Assembly: GCF_025147325.1 (NCBI RefSeq)
Contig: NZ_CP102262.1
Coordinates: 744,001 to 808,000 of the forward strand
DNA from: Bacteroides stercoris ATCC 43183
GTDB lineage: Bacteria > Bacteroidota > Bacteroidia > Bacteroidales > Bacteroidaceae
Direction of reading: 5' to 3'
Length of the DNA: 64,000 bases
The position numbers and the translations under genes were made by a program. The notes under the pieces are model-generated. The model was given only the letters and a program-made list of their open reading frames with translations, did not search any database and was not told the DNA's origin. Positions 43,518 through 52,069 of the stretch are shown one piece after another; within the stretch, counting starts at the first letter, position 1, and each line of letters begins with the position of its first letter.

Positions 43518-43547
43518 TAATTTTGCAATCTCTTTTCAAAAAAAGAG
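43518..43547 (+). promoter_or_regulatory. -7 box and 5' stem-loop of the SulP gene
   Basis: TAATTTTG (43518-43525) fits TAnnTTTG. CTCTTTT (43530-43536) and AAAAGAG (43541-43547) form a perfect seven-base stem that would lie at the 5' end of the RNA. No -33 TTTG is seen at the right distance. Confidence 0.45.
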
Positions 43548-43605
43548 AACGTATCGAAATCGGATCGGTGCATCCTCACAGGTAAAACAAAGTTTCTAAA
43601 ATAAA

Positions 43606-45285
43606 ATGAAAGCGTTCGAATTCAAGCCAAAGCTATACACGGCTTTAAAAAATTACTCGAAAGAACTCTTCATGGCAGACCTGATGGCCGGTATCATTGT
43701 GGGTATCGTTGCCTTGCCGCTTGCCATTGCGTTCGGTATTGCATCAGGCGTATCGCCCGAGAAAGGTATTATCACGGCAATCATCGCCGGTTTTATCATC
43801 TCCCTGTTAGGAGGAAGTAAAGTTCAGATCGGCGGCCCTACCGGTGCGTTCATCGTCATTATCTACGGCATTATCCAGCAATACGGAGAGGCCGGGCTGA
43901 TTGTCGCCACACTGATGGCGGGTGTCATCCTCATTCTTCTGGGAGTATTCAAACTGGGGGCAGTCATTAAGTTTATCCCCTATCCTATTATCGTAGGCTT
44001 TACAAGCGGTATCGCCGTTACTATCTTCACCACCCAGATTGCGGATGTATTCGGATTGAATTTCGGCGGAGAGAAAGTTCCGGGAGACTTCATCGGGAAA
44101 TGGCTGGTTTATTTCCGTCATTTCGATACCGTCAACTGGTGGAATACGGCTGTCAGCATCGTCAGCATCGTTATCATTGCCATCACTCCGAAGTTCTCGA
44201 AGAAGATTCCCGGCTCGCTCATCGCCATTATCGTAGTGACCGTAGCCGTGTACCTGATGAAGATGTATGGCGGCATCGACTGCATCGACACTATCGGCGA
44301 CCGTTTCAGCATCAAAGCCGAACTGCCCGATGCCGTAATGCCCGCGCTGAACTGGGAAGCGATTAAGAATCTGTTTCCCGTTGCCATCACGATTGCCGTA
44401 CTGGGAGCGATAGAATCCTTGCTGTCCGCCACCGTAGCCGATGGTGTTATCGGCGACAAGCACGACTCCAATACCGAACTGATAGCCCAGGGCGTTGCCA
44501 ATATGGCTACTCCCCTTTTCGGCGGTATCCCCGCTACGGGCGCCATTGCCCGCACAATGGCGAATATCAACAACGGCGGCAAATCGCCCGTGGCCGGTAT
44601 AGTACATGCAGTGGTGCTGCTCCTGATTCTTCTGCTGCTGATGCCGCTGGCGCAATACATTCCGATGGGCTGCCTGGCAGGCGTACTGGTGGTTGTGTCC
44701 TATAATATGAGTGGCTGGCGCGTGTTCAAGGCATTGTTGAAGAACCCGAAATCGGACGTTACCGTGTTACTGATAACCTTCTTCCTGACGGTTATCTTCG
44801 ACCTTACAGTTGCCATCGAAGTGGGTCTGGTCATCGCCTGCGTGCTCTTCATGCGCCGTGTAATGGAGACGACCGAAATTTCGGTTATCAAGGATGAAAT
44901 AGACCCGAACGCCGAAACGGACATCACAACGAACGAAGAGCATCTTATTATTCCGAAAGGCGTAGAGGTGTACGAAATCAACGGCCCTTACTTCTTCGGC
45001 ATTGCAACGAAGTTCGAGGAAGTGATGGCACAGCTCGGCGACCGCCCCAAAGTACGCATCATCCGTATGCGCAAGGTTCCTTTCATCGACTCCACGGGTA
45101 TCCATAACCTAGAAAGCCTTTGCAAAATGTCTCAGAAAGAAAAGATAACCGTCGTGCTCTCCGGCGTAAACACAAAGGTACATCAGGTATTGGAAAAGGC
45201 GGATTTCTACACGCTTTTAGGCAAAGAGAATATCTGCCCCAACATCAACGTGGCACTGGAACGGGCACACAAACTGGTTGAATGA
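43606..45285 (+). CDS. SulP-family inorganic anion transporter with STAS domain
   Basis: The 559-residue protein has an SLC26/SulP membrane part of about 10-14 helices (LMAGIIVGIVALPLAIAFGI, KVQIGGPTGAFIVIIYGI) and a C-terminal STAS domain (about 440-555; VEVYEINGPYFFGIATKFEE, KVPFIDSTGIHNLESL). SulP proteins move sulfate, bicarbonate or other anions across the inner membrane; the substrate cannot be told from sequence. A 5' hairpin starts the predicted leader. A membrane-anchored nuclease follows by 55 bases. Confidence 0.93.
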   Translation: MKAFEFKPKLYTALKNYSKELFMADLMAGIIVGIVALPLAIAFGIASGVSPEKGIITAIIAGFIISLLGGSKVQIGGPTGAFIVIIYGIIQQYGEAGLIVATLMAGVILILLGVFKLGAVIKFIPYPIIVGFTSGIAVTIFTTQIADVFGLNFGGEKVPGDFIGKWLVYFRHFDTVNWWNTAVSIVSIVIIAITPKFSKKIPGSLIAIIVVTVAVYLMKMYGGIDCIDTIGDRFSIKAELPDAVMPALNWEAIKNLFPVAITIAVLGAIESLLSATVADGVIGDKHDSNTELIAQGVANMATPLFGGIPATGAIARTMANINNGGKSPVAGIVHAVVLLLILLLLMPLAQYIPMGCLAGVLVVVSYNMSGWRVFKALLKNPKSDVTVLLITFFLTVIFDLTVAIEVGLVIACVLFMRRVMETTEISVIKDEIDPNAETDITTNEEHLIIPKGVEVYEINGPYFFGIATKFEEVMAQLGDRPKVRIIRMRKVPFIDSTGIHNLESLCKMSQKEKITVVLSGVNTKVHQVLEKADFYTLLGKENICPNINVALERAHKLVE

Positions 45286-45340
45286 CCCGGCAATTGCAAA
45301 CCGCCTCTCTTTAATAACAGGAAAAGAAAACCGTATCGTC

Positions 45341-46201
45341 ATGGCAAAAAGAAAAAGCAGCAAGAAGCAATCTCAAGGAGTGATTTACCTGATAGTGCTG
45401 GCATGTCTGGCACTCATCTGCCGTGAACCGATAGCCCGTGCGCTGCAAGACAAGCTTCCTGTAATTAAAGAGAGGATAACGCAAAAAGCAACACCCGCCA
45501 TCACCGGAAGCCCCCTGCTTCCCGCTCCCCTGAAAAACGTACCCGAACAGATATTGCACCGCAAGGGCTATACCACTTCGTACAACCGCGAACATAAGAT
45601 ACCCAACTGGGTGGCATGGGAACTGACACCCGAAAAACTGATAGAGCGGGAAAGCCGTACCGACAAATTCCTGCCCGACCCCGACCTGCCCGAAAGCCAA
45701 GCTGTGACTACCGACGATTATAAACGCTCCGGCATGGACCGCGGACACATGTGCCCTGCCGGCGACAACCGCTGGCACTGGAAAGCCATGCAGGAAAGTT
45801 TCTACATGACCAACATCTGCCCCCAAAACCACAATCTGAACCGGGGCGACTGGAAAGAACTGGAAGATGCCTGCCGCCTGTGGACAAAAAAAGAAGGAAA
45901 GCTATACATCGTATGCGGTCCGATTCTTTACCGGCAAAAACACCGTACCATAGGCAGGAAACACAAAGTTACCGTGCCCGAAGCTTTCTTCAAAGTCATA
46001 CTCAGTACCCGCAACGGGCATCCTAAAGCCATTGGCTTTATCTTTAAAAATTTATCAGGAAATCATCCGTTAAAAAACTATGTCAACAGCGTGGATGAAG
46101 TGGAACGCATCACTGGCATTGACTTTTTTCCTGCTCTGCCGGATGATGTTGAGAAAAAGGTTGAAGCCATGCAAGATTTAAATTTATGGAGCTTTCGCTA
46201 A
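45341..46201 (+). CDS. Membrane-anchored DNA/RNA non-specific endonuclease
   Basis: The 286-residue protein has a Lys/Arg-rich N-terminus (MAKRKSSKKQ), a single membrane helix (VIYLIVLACLALICRE) and a NUC domain with the intact DRGHMCPAGDNRW motif (D133-H136) and FYMTNICPQNHNLNRGDWKE, which holds the metal-binding Asn and Glu. It should act in the periplasm on DNA or RNA. ATG 45341 is chosen because the basic tail and helix follow; an upstream start at 45278 would overlap the SulP gene by eight bases. Co-transcription with the transporter is likely. Confidence 0.88.
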   Translation: MAKRKSSKKQSQGVIYLIVLACLALICREPIARALQDKLPVIKERITQKATPAITGSPLLPAPLKNVPEQILHRKGYTTSYNREHKIPNWVAWELTPEKLIERESRTDKFLPDPDLPESQAVTTDDYKRSGMDRGHMCPAGDNRWHWKAMQESFYMTNICPQNHNLNRGDWKELEDACRLWTKKEGKLYIVCGPILYRQKHRTIGRKHKVTVPEAFFKVILSTRNGHPKAIGFIFKNLSGNHPLKNYVNSVDEVERITGIDFFPALPDDVEKKVEAMQDLNLWSFR

Positions 46202-46418
46202 CTGTTAACCTTTTTTAAGCTTACAAATTTAAACAACATAATGTCATTGTATGTAGCATATATTATACATACAACTCCCTCTGTATTTATCAAAATGTAA
46301 TAGTAAAAGCGTTTAAACGATATTTTACTTTATATTTATATAATATATCGTTTCTATATACTTACATTTTATCACCTTATTATTTTCTTTTTTTCAAACC
46401 TTATTATTATTAATTTAA

Positions 46419-46426
46419 TATCTTTG
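46419..46426 (+). promoter_or_regulatory. -7 box of the LRR/SusCD operon
   Basis: TATCTTTG is an exact TAnnTTTG match. A TTTG is absent at -33 (TTTCAAA is closest), which may mean that activation is needed. Transcription near 46433 would leave a leader of about 185 bases. Confidence 0.55.
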
Positions 46427-46479
46427 CGCCCCGATAATAACAGGCTTAATTTTAACAAAATAAAATGAATTTGTATACA

Positions 46480-46529
46480 GTGTCAAAAAGAATTTTTGTT
46501 TGGAGAAACATAAAAAAGCGTGATGACAC
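46480..46529 (+). promoter_or_regulatory. Leader stem-loop GTGTCA/TGACAC
   Basis: GTGTCA (46480-46485) and TGACAC (46524-46529) close a 38-base loop and are followed by TTAATTTTT. This is weakly attenuator-like; the stem has only six base pairs. Confidence 0.35.
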
Positions 46530-46616
46530 TTAATTTTTAGATAATTACTTTCTGAAATTCTACAACATTAGGCATTTATCAATTCAATTTTAATCAATAA
46601 TAATTTAAAGACAAGG

Positions 46617-49565
46617 ATGAGAAAATCAATTCTTTGGTTTGTACTTTTAACATTATTCGAGATTCCTTATGTGCTTGCACAAAATGGATTTCGGGTGACG
46701 GGACAAATCATCTCGGCTGATGACAATCAACCGGTTATTGGTGTGTCCATTATAGAAAAAGGTACAACAAATGGTGTAATTACCGATGTTGACGGTAATT
46801 ATAGTATTATGGTGACAAAATCACCTACGAGTTTACAGTTTTCTTATATTGGTATGAAAACTGTAGAAAAAGAGTTTACGGCTGCCACCCGCTTTGATTT
46901 GAAGATGGAATCCAGTGCGGAAATGGTAGATGAAGTGGTAGTTGTGGCTTACGGTGTGCGTAAGAAAGGAACAACAACAGGTTCAATGTCGGTTGTAAAA
47001 GACAAAATCATGGAAGCTGTTCCTACTCCAAGTTTCGACCAGGCACTGCAAGGACAAGCTTCAGGATTACAGGTTTTGTCCAGCAGCGGTGAACCCGGTG
47101 CCGTAGCTAATTTCAAAATCCGCGGTATCAACTCTATCAATGCTGGTACAGAACCTTTATTTATCCTGGACGGAGTAGCCGTTTCGTCAGAAGACTTTTC
47201 AGCTATCAACCCCAGTGATATAGAAAGCGTATCGGTATTGAAAGATGCCTCCTCCACTTCCATCTATGGAGCACGTGCAGCCAACGGTGTAATTGTGATT
47301 ACCACCAAACGCGGACGTGTAGGAGATAACGGTAAGATTGCAGTACGTGCACAATACGGTGTATCTTCACTTGCCTATGGCAAATGGGACGTAATGAATA
47401 CGACCGAACGACTTAACTATGAAGAAGAAATAGGATTGCGTAAGGCGGGTTCATACGACCGTGAACTGCTGGAACGCACAAACATAGACTGGCGTGATGT
47501 AGTATATAACGATGCTGCAAGTTTCTACAGCACCGAAATCCAAACAAGCGGAGCTACGCAAGGCGGATTTAACTACTTCATCTCAGGAAATATATTTTCG
47601 CAAGACGGTATCGCCGTTGGGTCCAGCTACGACCGTTATACTTTCCGTGCCAACCTGGAAGCTAAAATCAACAATTGGTTCAAAGTAGGAAGCAACGCCA
47701 CTTTCGCATACGAAAAAATAAGCGAAGCTCAGGAAGGAGAGTACACAACCTCTACTCCTATTTCCGCGTCACGCCTGATGCTTCCCTACTGGAACCCTTA
47801 TAAAGAAGACGGAAGCTGGGCTTCTGCCGCCGACGGAAGTTGGACTGGTTCCAATGTTAACCCTATGGAGTGGCAGACAACTAACTGGAACGATACGAAC
47901 AAATGGAAAGTCATTGCCACGGCTTTTGCCGAACTGCGTCCGCTCCCCGGTTTAACGCTCCGTACATTGGGAGGTATAGACTTCCTGGATATGAGAAGCA
48001 ACAACGAAACTTCTCCCGACTTTGTCGGCAACCAGGGTGAAGGTGCCATTGGCCGCGGTTTCTCCCGTGCAACGAACCTTACCTGGACCAATACCATCTC
48101 TTATTTGTTCGACATCAAAGACGATCATCACTTCAATGTGCTATTGGGACAGGAAGCTGTGGATAACCAATCTGACGCTTTCTCCGTAATAGGCCGCGGA
48201 CAGACAAACTCTTATCTTGTGAACCTGTCTGCTGCAACCCGTGCCGATATTCCTACCGATTCAAGAAGCGGCAGTACTTACCTCTCTTTCTTCGGTCGTG
48301 CGGAATATAACTATTTAGGTAAATACTTCGTTGACCTCAGCGCACGCCGGGATGCATCTTCACGTTTCGGTACCAATTCGCGTTGGGCCAACTTCTGGTC
48401 GGTAGGTACAATGTGGAATGCAAAAGCCGAAAGCTTCTTGGAAAATGTATCTTGGCTGGACAACGCACAGCTACTTGCCAGCATCGGTACATCCGGTAAC
48501 TCTTCCATCCCCGACTATGATCATCTGGCATTAGTGGCAGGCGGTCCTATCTACGGACTCGAAGGCCAGGTTCTTCCGGGTCTTGCTCCTTACTCCAAAG
48601 GAAACGAAGACTTAACTTGGGAAAAGACCACTATCCTGAACATCACCATGAAATTGGGATTCCTGAACAGATTTAACCTGACTGCGGAATTCTATAACAA
48701 ATATACCTCGGACATGCTGATGGCTGTTCCCGTTTCCGTAGTAGGCGGATACTCCACCCGCTGGAGCAACATGGGTGCCATGGTTAACCGCGGTGTAGAC
48801 CTGGACTTGAATGTAAATGTGCTGAAATTCAAAGATTTCCTTTGGACTGTTTCAGCCAACGCATCTTACAACAAAAATGAAATCAAGGAACTCTATGAGG
48901 GTCGCGATGAATACGAACTCTCTACCACCGGTCTGTTCCTGAAAAAAGGACACTCTTTCGGTGAGTTCTACACCAACCGTTTCGCTGGAGTCAACCCCGC
49001 CAATGGTGATGCTTTGTGGTACGACAAAAACGGTAACCTCACCAACGAATGTCTGGACGAAGACAAAGTGCTGGTAGGTAAAAGCTATATCGCTCCCTGG
49101 CAGGGCGGTTTCGGTACATCCCTTTCCTGGAAAGGACTTACCGTATCTACTCAGTTCAGTTGGGTGGCCGACCGTTGGATGATGAACAACGACCGCTATT
49201 TCAATGAAAGCAACGGTACGTTCGTCAACTATAACCAGTCGAAGAAAATGCTTTACGACCGCTGGAAGAAACCGGGCGACGTAGCCACAGTTCCTCGTTA
49301 CGGCATCGCCGCACAGTTGGACAGCCGTTTCTTGGAAGACGCGTCTTTCTTGCGTTGGAAAAACCTGATGGTTTCTTATACATTGCCCGCCAACCTGCTT
49401 GCTCCGTTGAAAGTAGTTGAGAATATCCGCGTATATGCACAAGGACAAAATCTACTTACATTCACGAAGTTCCAGGGCATGGACCCGGAATCGAGCATGA
49501 ACATCTATGCGGCGCAATATCCGATGTCTCGCCAGTTCTCCATAGGACTTGAGATAGGTTTTTAA
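46617..49565 (+). CDS. SusC/RagA-family TonB-dependent outer-membrane transporter (locus 2)
   Basis: The 982-residue protein has a signal peptide (ILWFVLLTLFEIPYVLAQ), a carboxypeptidase-regulatory-like domain (about 25-100; GQIISADDNQPVIGVSIIEK), a plug with VDEVVVVAYGVRKKGTTTGS and TEPLFILDGVAVSSED, and a barrel ending MSRQFSIGLEIGF. There is no STN domain, so trans-envelope signalling to a sigma factor is not expected. It heads an eight-gene operon of surface lipoproteins with no hydrolase. RagA-type importers of peptides share this architecture, but the ligand is not shown. Confidence 0.97.
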   Translation: MRKSILWFVLLTLFEIPYVLAQNGFRVTGQIISADDNQPVIGVSIIEKGTTNGVITDVDGNYSIMVTKSPTSLQFSYIGMKTVEKEFTAATRFDLKMESSAEMVDEVVVVAYGVRKKGTTTGSMSVVKDKIMEAVPTPSFDQALQGQASGLQVLSSSGEPGAVANFKIRGINSINAGTEPLFILDGVAVSSEDFSAINPSDIESVSVLKDASSTSIYGARAANGVIVITTKRGRVGDNGKIAVRAQYGVSSLAYGKWDVMNTTERLNYEEEIGLRKAGSYDRELLERTNIDWRDVVYNDAASFYSTEIQTSGATQGGFNYFISGNIFSQDGIAVGSSYDRYTFRANLEAKINNWFKVGSNATFAYEKISEAQEGEYTTSTPISASRLMLPYWNPYKEDGSWASAADGSWTGSNVNPMEWQTTNWNDTNKWKVIATAFAELRPLPGLTLRTLGGIDFLDMRSNNETSPDFVGNQGEGAIGRGFSRATNLTWTNTISYLFDIKDDHHFNVLLGQEAVDNQSDAFSVIGRGQTNSYLVNLSAATRADIPTDSRSGSTYLSFFGRAEYNYLGKYFVDLSARRDASSRFGTNSRWANFWSVGTMWNAKAESFLENVSWLDNAQLLASIGTSGNSSIPDYDHLALVAGGPIYGLEGQVLPGLAPYSKGNEDLTWEKTTILNITMKLGFLNRFNLTAEFYNKYTSDMLMAVPVSVVGGYSTRWSNMGAMVNRGVDLDLNVNVLKFKDFLWTVSANASYNKNEIKELYEGRDEYELSTTGLFLKKGHSFGEFYTNRFAGVNPANGDALWYDKNGNLTNECLDEDKVLVGKSYIAPWQGGFGTSLSWKGLTVSTQFSWVADRWMMNNDRYFNESNGTFVNYNQSKKMLYDRWKKPGDVATVPRYGIAAQLDSRFLEDASFLRWKNLMVSYTLPANLLAPLKVVENIRVYAQGQNLLTFTKFQGMDPESSMNIYAAQYPMSRQFSIGLEIGF

Positions 49566-49594
49566 TGTGTAATAAATTATATAACAGCATATAT

Positions 49595-51124
49595 ATGAAA
49601 AAAATAAAAATAGCATCGCTTTGCTTCCTGTTTGCTTTGGGAGCGACATCGTGCAGTGATTTTCTGGACCGCTATCCGGACTCGGCTATTCCGGAAAAAG
49701 ACGCCATGAAGACATTGGACGATTGCAGCGAAGTTGTGACCGGTATTTATAGCGCGTTTAAAAACGGTGCGCTTTATAGTGGTCCTTTGACTATCCTGCC
49801 CGATATTCAGGCAGATATGGCATATGCTTCTTCCACCAACATGGGACAGTATACGGCTGCCTACCGCTGGGAAATAAAACCCAACGATACTGACGTGGAA
49901 AGCATTTATGCAGGACTTTACCAGATTGTAGCCCGCTGCAACTTCTTTCTGGACTACAAAGACCAAGTGTATGAAACACTGACGAAAGAAGAAGATAAAA
50001 AGACTTTCGAAAAGCGTTTGGGTGATGTATATTTTGCCCGTGCGCTGGCTTTTGCCGATTTAATCCGTACTTTCTGTGAGGCATATACGGAAGAAAACAA
50101 AGATACTCCGGATATGGGTATCTCACTTCCGATGACGTATGCCGAAGCGGTTCCCAAGGTAAAGCGTTCCACACTGTACGAATCTTACAAACAAGTACTG
50201 GACGACCTGGAACAAGCCGAGAAATATATACCGGCCGAACGTTCGGTTGCCGACTCTCCCTACTTCAGTATCGGTGCCGTTAATGCGCTCCGTGCACGTG
50301 TCTGCCTATATATGCTCGACTATGAAGGTGCCGTGAAAGCAGCTACCAAAGTTATCGGAAGCAAAATCTATACATTGGCCGATGCCACTACTCCCTATGC
50401 TACTGTAGGCGATACTCAGATATCCGAATATCAATATATGTGGAGATATGATGAAGCCGATGAAATCATCTGGAAAGTAGCCATGTCATCCGACAGCTAT
50501 GGAGGAAGCCTGGGCAATGTGTTCCTTAACTATAACGGAGCTACTTACAACCCGCAATATATCTTCTCCGAGCAAATTCTGAATTTATATGAAAGCAACG
50601 ACTTCCGTACGAGCGTATTCTGTGCGCAACAGGAAAATTCGGCCGGAAACACTGTTTACATGATTGTAAAATATCCGGGCAACCCGAATTTGGATGGTGG
50701 TCTGCAGCAGAATTTCATCAACATGCCGAAACCTCTCCGCCTTTCGGAAGTATATCTGATTCGCGCCGAAGCTTATTACAATTTAGGAAAAGCTACGGAA
50801 GCTTCCCAAGACCTTACAGCACTGAAACGCAAACGTTATCAGTCGTTCGGCAGCTTTAGTGCTGAAGGTGAAGACCTCATTAAGGAAATCCGCAACGAAC
50901 GCATACGCGAATTATACATGGAAGGTTTCCGTCTTTCGGACATGAAGCGCTGGGGACTTGACTTGGTACGCAAAAAACAGCTTTATACAATGGACGGACC
51001 GAGCAACAATGAACTGAAACGTACGAAAGACCATCCGCTCTTTACATGGCCTATCCCCAAAAATGAGATTGAGGCTACCAACGGAGTGGTAAAAGGCAAT
51101 AGAAGTAATGGAAGTAATAATTAA
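49595..51124 (+). CDS. SusD/RagB-family surface lipoprotein (locus 2)
   Basis: The 509-residue protein begins MKKIKIASLCFLFALGATSC (C20), followed by SDFLDRYPDSAIPEKD, the usual SusD N-terminus. Other family features are GDVYFARALAFADLIRTFCE, SEVYLIRAEAYYNLGKATEA and the C-terminal RNERIRELYMEGFRLSDMKR. It should cap the SusC barrel and bind the ligand. The start at 49595 is chosen from the signal peptide; a start at 49565 would overlap the susC stop. It ends just before the DUF4843 gene. Confidence 0.95.
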   Translation: MKKIKIASLCFLFALGATSCSDFLDRYPDSAIPEKDAMKTLDDCSEVVTGIYSAFKNGALYSGPLTILPDIQADMAYASSTNMGQYTAAYRWEIKPNDTDVESIYAGLYQIVARCNFFLDYKDQVYETLTKEEDKKTFEKRLGDVYFARALAFADLIRTFCEAYTEENKDTPDMGISLPMTYAEAVPKVKRSTLYESYKQVLDDLEQAEKYIPAERSVADSPYFSIGAVNALRARVCLYMLDYEGAVKAATKVIGSKIYTLADATTPYATVGDTQISEYQYMWRYDEADEIIWKVAMSSDSYGGSLGNVFLNYNGATYNPQYIFSEQILNLYESNDFRTSVFCAQQENSAGNTVYMIVKYPGNPNLDGGLQQNFINMPKPLRLSEVYLIRAEAYYNLGKATEASQDLTALKRKRYQSFGSFSAEGEDLIKEIRNERIRELYMEGFRLSDMKRWGLDLVRKKQLYTMDGPSNNELKRTKDHPLFTWPIPKNEIEATNGVVKGNRSNGSNN

Positions 51125-51146
51125 CAATAAAACCCGATTAGCAAAA

Positions 51147-52058
51147 ATGAAGAAACTTTTAAAAGTTCTATGGGCATTGCCTTTAACGGCACTGCTGGCT
51201 GTAGGTTGCCAGTCGGAAGACGTGGTGTACAACGGCGGAGACTACGTAATGTTCTCCGACTCTGTCTATACCATGCCTGTATTGGAAGACGACAAGGTGT
51301 TTGAAGTACCCGTATCGGCTACCAATGCCACAGACTATGACCGCAACTATGCTGTAGAAATCATCAATGAGAAATCTACAGCCATACGCGGCTATCATTT
51401 CGATTTTGTAGATGGCACCAATAATATCACTATCAAAGCCGGTGAACGTGTGGGTATAGTAAAACTGAAACCGACATACGCCAATGTAGCTCGTGAAGAC
51501 AGCCTGGTTATTAGCCTGCGATTGTTGGAACCGAAAGACGAAGAACTCGACCTGTACGGTAATGTAACGCGTGTGGATATGCAGAAATGCTATCCTTTCA
51601 GTATGGATAATTTCATGTATCCGGGCGCTTACACATATATGCTCGCTTCTTTCCCGTTCGGTGACCAATTGCAGCAGATACGTGTGGATGCCGAAGTGGT
51701 GGATGACCATACAATCAAATTAAAGAACGCTTTCAGCGACCTGTATCCCATCCGACTCATTTTCGATGACAGCGACCCGCTGAATTATGTCATTAACGTA
51801 CCTGAACAGGAAGCGTTTAAAGACAGCAATTACGGTACCATTTATTTACGCTCTGTAGAGATGTATCCTTCGTACTTCAATGTACCCGACCGTTTCTTTA
51901 TTCTTTATCTGGAAATGTATATCCCGCAAGTAGGTAGTTTTGGCGTATACCAATACATCTTCAAATGCATCACCAAAGAAGAAGCCTGGGAAATGGACAA
52001 CGGTGAAATCAATACAGGAGGTTCTATTTTGAGCCTCAGAGCACTATCTGAAAACTAA
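51147..52058 (+). CDS. DUF4843 lipoprotein
   Basis: The 303-residue protein has a lipoprotein signal (LPLTALLAVGCQSEDVV, C21), a beta-rich N-terminal half with Calx-like strands (FEVPVSATNATDYDRNYAVE, DSLVISLRLLEPKDEELDLY) and a C-terminal half containing AYTYMLASFPFGDQLQQIRV. It resembles DUF4843, a family usually encoded right after SusC and SusD in loci without glycoside hydrolases. Function unknown; probably a surface-exposed accessory ligand-binding protein of the complex. Confidence 0.8.
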   Translation: MKKLLKVLWALPLTALLAVGCQSEDVVYNGGDYVMFSDSVYTMPVLEDDKVFEVPVSATNATDYDRNYAVEIINEKSTAIRGYHFDFVDGTNNITIKAGERVGIVKLKPTYANVAREDSLVISLRLLEPKDEELDLYGNVTRVDMQKCYPFSMDNFMYPGAYTYMLASFPFGDQLQQIRVDAEVVDDHTIKLKNAFSDLYPIRLIFDDSDPLNYVINVPEQEAFKDSNYGTIYLRSVEMYPSYFNVPDRFFILYLEMYIPQVGSFGVYQYIFKCITKEEAWEMDNGEINTGGSILSLRALSEN

Positions 52059-52069
52059 AATAACACAGT

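Larger units (their letters stand above)
46202..46616. other. AT-rich regulatory gap before the LRR/SusCD operon
   Basis: No gene is supported. The gap contains the predicted susC -7 box (46419-46426), a leader of about 185 bases and a GTGTCA/TGACAC stem in that leader. The first 200 bases are strongly AT-rich with no distinct element. Confidence 0.5.
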
